Source: a bacterium
GTDB lineage: Bacteria > Fidelibacterota > Marinisomatia > Marinisomatales > JAHJCW01
NCBI GenBank assembly: GCA_030621275.1
Contig: JAUXHY010000015.1
Coordinates: forward strand, 1 to 11,404
DNA length: 11,404 nt
Direction: 5' to 3'
This document shows, in pieces, positions 7,819 through 11,404 of the stretch. Position numbers and translations under genes: made by a program. The first letter of the stretch is position 1; every line of letters begins with the position of its first letter. The notes beneath the pieces are model-generated. The model made no database searches, was not told the DNA's origin, and saw only the letters and a program-made list of their open reading frames with translations.

Positions 7819-8238
7819 TTATTCACCTATAATTTTTACAAGGACACGTTTCTTTCGGCGACCATCAAATTCACCATAGAATATTTGTTCCCAAGTTCCA
7901 AAATGTAGTTTACCATTAGTTACTGCCACAACAACCTCTCGCCCCATTATTTGCCGTTTATGATGTGCATCACCATTATCCTCACCGGTACGATTATGAT
8001 CGTATTGATCAATTGGAGCATGGGGTGCCAATTTCTCTAACCACCGCTTATAGTCACGATGTAATCCTGATTCATCATCATTAATAAAGACCGATGCAGT
8101 AATATGCATAGCATTCACTAAACATAATCCTTCTTGGATACCGCTTTCTAACAGTGCTTCATTAACCTGTGAAGTGATATTAACAAATTCCATCCGTTCC
8201 GGTATATTAAAATATAATTCCTTATAAAATGATTTCAT
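7819..8238 (-). CDS. yjbQ: YjbQ/UPF0047 family protein
   Basis: This 139-residue protein is a full-length member of the UPF0047 (YjbQ) family, small single-domain proteins forming trimers. Members are often labelled secondary thiamine-phosphate synthase because some can substitute weakly for ThiE, but the true physiological role is unsettled. Conserved features seen are [15 protein letters not shown] (42-56) with H45, the block [19 protein letters not shown] (81-99) with H81, D90, H92 and H93 as likely metal or active-site residues, and [13 protein letters not shown] (114-126) followed by the ending [10 protein letters not shown]. No signal peptide is visible, so it is cytoplasmic. It sits 15 bases after the M20 amidohydrolase and 5 bases before the nucleoside kinase, preceded by the best Shine-Dalgarno in the window. 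Neighbours in nucleoside salvage may be a clue to its role, but no thiamine gene is present here. Confidence 0.93.
   Translation of the reverse strand: MKSFYKELYFNIPERMEFVNITSQVNEALLESGIQEGLCLVNAMHITASVFINDDESGLHRDYKRWLEKLAPHAPIDQYDHNRTGEDNGDAHHKRQIMGREVVVAVTNGKLHFGTWEQIFYGEFDGRRKKRVLVKIIGE
7823..7828 (-). promoter_or_regulatory. Ribosome binding site of the nucleoside kinase
   Basis: AGGTGA on the minus strand lies nine bases before the ATG at 7813, inside the last codons of yjbQ. Its presence argues that the short N-terminus of the kinase is the real start and not an annotation artefact. Confidence 0.6.
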
Positions 8239-8242
8239 CCTT

Positions 8243-8247
8243 TCCTC
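8243..8247 (-). promoter_or_regulatory. Ribosome binding site of yjbQ
   Basis: The minus strand reads TGAGGAAAGGATG, placing GAGGA four bases before the ATG at 8238. It is the clearest Shine-Dalgarno in the window and fixes the start of yjbQ in the 15-base gap after the M20 gene. Confidence 0.7.
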
Positions 8248-8253
8248 AAAATA

Positions 8254-9423
8254 TCAATTTAATTGATCAAATATTAATCGTACAAATACTGATGTTCCGA
8301 CCAAAAGCGCTCTTTCGTCTATATCAAAATGCGAACAATGGTGAGGTACGGACATTAGTTTTTTGTCAGGCGGAGCAGAACCAATAAAGAAAAAACAACC
8401 GGGTATCTTTTGTAAATAATAACTGAAATCCTCAGCCCCCATCGTAAGATATGGTTCAATGGCTCCTTTGCTTACAATTTTATTGACAGCCCGTATAACA
8501 TTATGAGAAGCATCAACATCATTGATTGTTGGAGGATAACCATCCTGATAATCTATCTCTATAATTGCGCCAGTTGATTTTGCGACACCATCAATAATTT
8601 CTTGCATGCGAGTTTTGACCATCAATCTATTTTCCTCGGTCATTGCACGAACAGTCCCTCGCAATTTCACTTCATCGGCCATAATATTAAAACCATTGCC
8701 ACCTTTTATTTTCCCAACTGTAATCACTGTGCTTTCTAATGGATCAGTATTACGGCTTACAATAGTCTGTAAACTCATTATTAAATTTGATGCTGTTACA
8801 ATTGCATCTACCGTGCCTTGCGGTGCTGCTCCATGTCCGCCTACACCTTTTATTACAATGTCAAAGATATCTGCTGCTGCCATAATAGCCCCCGACTTAA
8901 CGCCAATTTCACCATACGGTTGGAAATTCCACAAATGCATACCATATATTTCATCAACATTTTCCAAACATCCATCGGCTATCATATAACGTGCACCGCC
9001 CTCCTCCTCCTCAGCCGGTTGAAAAATAAATCTAATATTTCCGCTTAAGCGATCTTTGCTTTGCGACAATATTTTTGCAGCTCCCAATAACATTGCCATA
9101 TGTCCGTCGTGACCACAGGCGTGCATAACGCCATTATTCTGAGATTTATAAGAAACTTCACTTGTTTCCTGAACCGGTAAAGCATCCATATCTGCCCGCA
9201 ACGCGATTGTCTTTCCTCCGGTTTTACCACGTAAATCACCAATCACTCCGGTTTTACCAATTCCGGTTCTAACCTCTATTCCATAGGATTTTAATTTATT
9301 TGCAATTACTTTTGCAGTACGGCATTCCTTAAATCCAAGTTCAGGATGCTTATGAAAATCCCTTCTATTTGCGATGATCTCAGCTTTTATTGCGTTTACT
9401 TCAGATAGGATTTTGATGCTCAT
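8254..9423 (-). CDS. M20D family amidohydrolase (hippurate / IAA-amino acid hydrolase-like)
   Basis: This 389-residue metallopeptidase-fold enzyme belongs to the M20D group, which removes acyl or similar groups from N-acyl amino acids; the exact substrate cannot be told from sequence. Metal-site motifs are in order: HACGHDGH (101-108) with C103 and H105, PAEEEEGGA (136-144) with E138/E139, GMHLW (161-165) with H163, and PHHCSHFDIDE (360-370) near the end. RADMDALPVQE (76-86) and GAEDFSYY (329-336) are also family signatures, and GHGAAPQGTVDAI (196-208) lies in the small dimerisation domain. Length is typical, and no signal peptide is seen, so it is probably cytoplasmic. Its ATG overlaps the stop of the phosphorylase gene in an ATGA arrangement of 4 bases, and a GGTGA ribosome site lies inside the end of that gene, so the two are probably translationally coupled. 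Confidence 0.93.
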   Translation of the reverse strand: MSIKILSEVNAIKAEIIANRRDFHKHPELGFKECRTAKVIANKLKSYGIEVRTGIGKTGVIGDLRGKTGGKTIALRADMDALPVQETSEVSYKSQNNGVMHACGHDGHMAMLLGAAKILSQSKDRLSGNIRFIFQPAEEEEGGARYMIADGCLENVDEIYGMHLWNFQPYGEIGVKSGAIMAAADIFDIVIKGVGGHGAAPQGTVDAIVTASNLIMSLQTIVSRNTDPLESTVITVGKIKGGNGFNIMADEVKLRGTVRAMTEENRLMVKTRMQEIIDGVAKSTGAIIEIDYQDGYPPTINDVDASHNVIRAVNKIVSKGAIEPYLTMGAEDFSYYLQKIPGCFFFIGSAPPDKKLMSVPHHCSHFDIDERALLVGTSVFVRLIFDQLN

Positions 9424-10214
9424 AAATGTTCACCAATATTTTCAATAGTTGCGCCAATCAGTTTGGCAAAATCATCTTTTGTGCGATTTGCTGTTTCAAT
9501 TACTTCATTATGTGTGAGAGGTTGATCAAGTATACCAGCTGCGTAATTTGTGATAATAGAAATACCGATTGTTTCAACTCCTAGTTGTTCAGCTGCTTGC
9601 AATTCCGGGACTGTACTCATTCCAACTGCATCACCGCCTAAATTTCGAATATATTCAACCTCGGCAGGAGTTTCATATCCAGGACCTTGCGTCCAACAGT
9701 AAATTCCTTTTTCAAGTTTAACTTTTACACTTTTACTTGCTTCTTTTACACAATCCAATATCTCGGATGATGTATTATTTACAATTTGCGGTGTATTGGG
9801 GCTTTCTCGAAATGTACAATCTGCATATCCCTTGATTACCATTAGTGTCCCGGGAGATATACTTTTTCTAGCTGAACCGGCAGCATTCGTGATTATTATA
9901 TACTTAACCCCAAGTTTATGAAATAATTGAATAGGTAATGTTACGGTTTCGATATCATAGCCTTCATAATAATGGAATCGCCCTTTTGCGGCTATTAGAG
10001 GAATATTTTTATAATTTCCGATTACAAACTCTCCGGTATGACCTTCAACCGTAGGTAGTGGATAATTAGGGATTGCATGATACGTAATTACAATTGGTTT
10101 TTGTATCTGTTCTGTAAAATCTCCTAATCCTGAACCTAATACTACTGCCATTCCATGAGTAAATCCGGAGCGACTTCCGACATAATCTGCCATTTTTGAT
10201 ACGTTATATTTCAT
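9420..10214 (-). CDS. punA: Purine nucleoside phosphorylase, trimeric PNP family
   Basis: This 264-residue enzyme splits purine nucleosides with phosphate into free base and (deoxy)ribose-1-phosphate. It fits the low-molecular-weight trimeric PNP/MTAP family in length and motifs. Visible are VVLGSGLGDF (24-33, phosphate-binding serine S28), EGHTGEF (57-63), GRFHYYEGY (78-86; R79 and H81 near the phosphate), TNAAGS (109-114), GPGYETPAEV (177-186, with E181 matching the substrate-binding glutamate), VGMSTVPE (197-204) and TNYAAGI (222-228, with N223 matching the purine-binding Asn of the 6-oxopurine enzymes). The Glu/Asn pair suggests inosine and guanosine rather than methylthioadenosine. One oddity is the segment VIKGYADCTF (126-135), which stands where family members usually have a D-H-I-N motif. 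The gene starts 11 bases after the rlmN stop and overlaps the M20 gene by 4 bases. Confidence 0.94.
   Translation of the reverse strand: MKYNVSKMADYVGSRSGFTHGMAVVLGSGLGDFTEQIQKPIVITYHAIPNYPLPTVEGHTGEFVIGNYKNIPLIAAKGRFHYYEGYDIETVTLPIQLFHKLGVKYIIITNAAGSARKSISPGTLMVIKGYADCTFRESPNTPQIVNNTSSEILDCVKEASKSVKVKLEKGIYCWTQGPGYETPAEVEYIRNLGGDAVGMSTVPELQAAEQLGVETIGISIITNYAAGILDQPLTHNEVIETANRTKDDFAKLIGATIENIGEHL
9430..9434 (-). promoter_or_regulatory. Ribosome binding site of the M20 amidohydrolase
   Basis: The minus strand has GGTGA six bases before the ATG at 9423. It lies within the last codons of the phosphorylase gene, which together with the ATGA overlap supports the chosen start and coupled translation. 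Confidence 0.6.
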
Positions 10215-10225
10215 AAATTAATTAC

Positions 10226-11263
10226 CTATGTTACCACCAATTGTCCACAGCCGGCATTTATATCTGCACCCTTACTCCATCTAGTAGTTACCGTAAAAGG
10301 AACATTTAATAAATTGCCAAGAAATTCTTTGATTTTATCATCACTTGGACGTACAAATTTACCTCCAATCTCATTATAAGGAATTACATTCAATTTGCAT
10401 GGTAAATCACTAATTAAATCAGTCAGCCTTTTAACGTCTAACTCTGAATCATTAATATCCGACAAAAGTACATATTCAAATGTTACAAGATTCCTTGTTT
10501 CATTATTATAATATTTAACTGATTCGATTAATTTATCAATTGGATACTTTTTTGCGATTGGCATGGTTTTTAATCGCTGCTCCTGCGTAGAGCCATTCAA
10601 ACTGATTGCCAATTTATATCTTTGTTTTTCTTCTGCAAATTTATGTATTTGTGGAACTATTCCTGCAGTCGAAATAGTAATATGCCGTGCTCCCAAATTG
10701 ATTCCGTCCGGATTATTTAACAAATCGGCTGATTTAATTACATTGTCATAATTTAAAAACGGTTCGCCCATCCCCATAAAAACTACATTAGTAATTGGTT
10801 TTTCTGATTCTTTTAATAATAATAAATACTGTGCTACAATCTCACCAACGGTTAGATTTCTAATAATGCCCATAGTACCGGTAGCACAAAATTCGCAACC
10901 TAACGCACATCCAATTTGAGAAGAAAGACATATCGTAATACGTTTTTGTTCTTTCATCAAAACGGCTTCGATTTTTTCTCCGTCTTGACATTCCAATAAA
11001 TATTTCCGTGTTTTTGCCGATTTCGCTCCCGTTACCTTTAATATTTTTAACGGATTGAATAAGTAATTGTCTGCAATATTAACTTTCAGTTGCTTTGGGA
11101 GATTTTCCATTTCCGCAAAGGATTGAATATTACGTTTATATATCCAATTAAAAAGCTGCTCCGCTCTGTACTTTTGTTCATCAAAATCTGTTACAATAGA
11201 AATAAAATCATCTAAATTCATTCCAATTAATGACGATTCAATATTTTTTCTTTTTAATGACAT
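10226..11263 (-). CDS. rlmN: Dual-specificity 23S rRNA (A2503-C2) / tRNA methyltransferase RlmN
   Basis: RlmN is a radical SAM enzyme that methylates C2 of adenosine 2503 in 23S rRNA and, in some bacteria, A37 of certain tRNAs. The iron-sulfur motif CxxxCxxC is seen in GCALGCEFCATG (cysteines 119, 123 and 126, counted from the ATG at 11263). VVFMGMGEPFLNYDNV (160-175) is the SAM-binding GEP region. ITISTAG (195-201) and SLNGSTQEQR follow. The methyl-carrying cysteine is C339 in DINAGCGQL near the end, and the family's RxxRG-like C-terminal region is present. I chose the ATG at 11263, giving 345 residues. The frame can be extended three codons to a TTG at 11272, but no ribosome site favours it. 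The gene follows a strong terminator belonging to the upstream gene and appears to head the six-gene minus-strand run, with purine nucleoside phosphorylase 11 bases downstream. No Shine-Dalgarno is obvious. Confidence 0.96.
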   Translation of the reverse strand: MSLKRKNIESSLIGMNLDDFISIVTDFDEQKYRAEQLFNWIYKRNIQSFAEMENLPKQLKVNIADNYLFNPLKILKVTGAKSAKTRKYLLECQDGEKIEAVLMKEQKRITICLSSQIGCALGCEFCATGTMGIIRNLTVGEIVAQYLLLLKESEKPITNVVFMGMGEPFLNYDNVIKSADLLNNPDGINLGARHITISTAGIVPQIHKFAEEKQRYKLAISLNGSTQEQRLKTMPIAKKYPIDKLIESVKYYNNETRNLVTFEYVLLSDINDSELDVKRLTDLISDLPCKLNVIPYNEIGGKFVRPSDDKIKEFLGNLLNVPFTVTTRWSKGADINAGCGQLVVT

Positions 11264-11280
11264 TGTCAGCAATAATTATA
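11264..11280 (-). promoter_or_regulatory. Possible -10 element for the rlmN operon
   Basis: Directly after the terminator T tract the minus strand reads TATAAT (11280-11275), a perfect sigma-70 type -10 sequence, 11 bases before the rlmN ATG. No good -35 sequence is seen at the usual distance, where the terminator stem lies. If it is used, the transcript would have a leader of only a few bases. AT-rich DNA gives such hexamers by chance, so this is weak. Confidence 0.25.
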
Positions 11281-11308
11281 GAAAGAAAAATCCCCCATTC
11301 GGGGGATT
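11276..11308 (-). terminator. Rho-independent terminator after the TPR gene
   Basis: On the minus strand an 8-base-pair perfect stem AATCCCCC / GGGGGATT (11308-11301 and 11296-11289) with a four-base loop GAAT is followed by a T-rich run TTTTTCTTTCT. The stem is GC-rich in an AT-rich region, and the T tract is only on the minus-strand side, so it ends minus-strand transcription from the TPR gene and separates it from rlmN. Confidence 0.88.
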
Positions 11309-11335
11309 CTTCATCATAATAAAAAAATCCTTAAA

Positions 11336-11404
11336 TTATAGTTCTTTAGATCTATCAAAATATTCCTGTGCCTTATCTGTATCACCTTGACGTAATAATA
11401 CACG
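11336..11404 (-). CDS. Probable TPR-repeat protein, C-terminal end (partial)
   Basis: The minus-strand frame is open from the right edge to a TAA at 11338-11336 and gives 22 residues ending in QGDTDKAQEYFDRSKEL. The spacing of G, A, Y and the following helix-like acidic and basic residues fits helix B of a tetratricopeptide repeat, a protein-interaction motif. The start and any other domains lie outside the window, so no function can be given. Support for a real coding end comes from the strong minus-strand terminator 27 bases after the stop. Confidence 0.55.
   Translation of the reverse strand, partial: RVLLRQGDTDKAQEYFDRSKEL

Noticed and set aside
8606..8989. Open frame of 127 codons on the plus strand opposite the M20 gene
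   Set aside because: It is antisense to well-conserved M20D sequence including the dimerisation domain, and its translation has low-complexity Ile/Pro/Thr content typical of an antisense shadow.

Overview
The window is an AT-rich stretch of ordinary-looking bacterial chromosome with very little intergenic space. It falls into two opposed halves. The plus-strand half (bases 1 to 5919) carries the 3' end of a histidyl-tRNA synthetase gene, DNA topoisomerase I, a one-chain glycyl-tRNA synthetase and an exported gamma-glutamyltransferase. The minus-strand half (bases 5920 to 11272) is a compact run of six genes read right to left: rlmN, a purine nucleoside phosphorylase, an M20D amidohydrolase, a YjbQ/UPF0047 protein, a P-loop nucleoside kinase and a GNAT acetyltransferase. 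The last of these is broken by one apparent missing base. Upstream of rlmN there is a strong minus-strand terminator, and before that the last 22 codons of a probable TPR protein running off the right edge.

Organism: the base composition, the glycyl-tRNA synthetase of the single-chain (alpha2) type, a topoisomerase I with C-terminal repeats instead of zinc ribbons, and a nucleoside kinase that resembles Bacteroidetes proteins together suggest a Gram-negative bacterium of the FCB superphylum (Bacteroidetes/Ignavibacteria/Marinimicrobia-like). The signal peptide on the gamma-glutamyltransferase fits an export-competent bacterium. The exact phylum is a guess made from recalled protein resemblance, not from any search.

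How the genes fit together: the left half is information processing (aminoacylation of tRNA-His and tRNA-Gly, relaxation of negative supercoils) followed by a periplasmic glutathione-degrading enzyme. The right half is probably one transcript, with junctions of 11, -4, 15, 5 and 5 bases. It joins a ribosome/tRNA methyltransferase to nucleoside salvage (phosphorolysis of purine nucleosides, phosphorylation of nucleosides) and to a deacylating amidohydrolase and a conserved protein of uncertain role. Recognisable Shine-Dalgarno sequences precede several internal genes of this run, while topA, glyS and rlmN lack clear ones.

I see no CRISPR array, tRNA, rRNA, insertion sequence, phage gene, toxin-antitoxin pair or defence system. 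No gap between genes exceeds 75 bases. The most notable points are the single-base frameshift in the acetyltransferase, the absence of the N-terminal TGS domain in the nucleoside kinase, the zero-base convergent junction at 5919/5920, and some active-site substitutions in the phosphorylase and the gamma-glutamyltransferase. I did not find evidence for a new biological system here.
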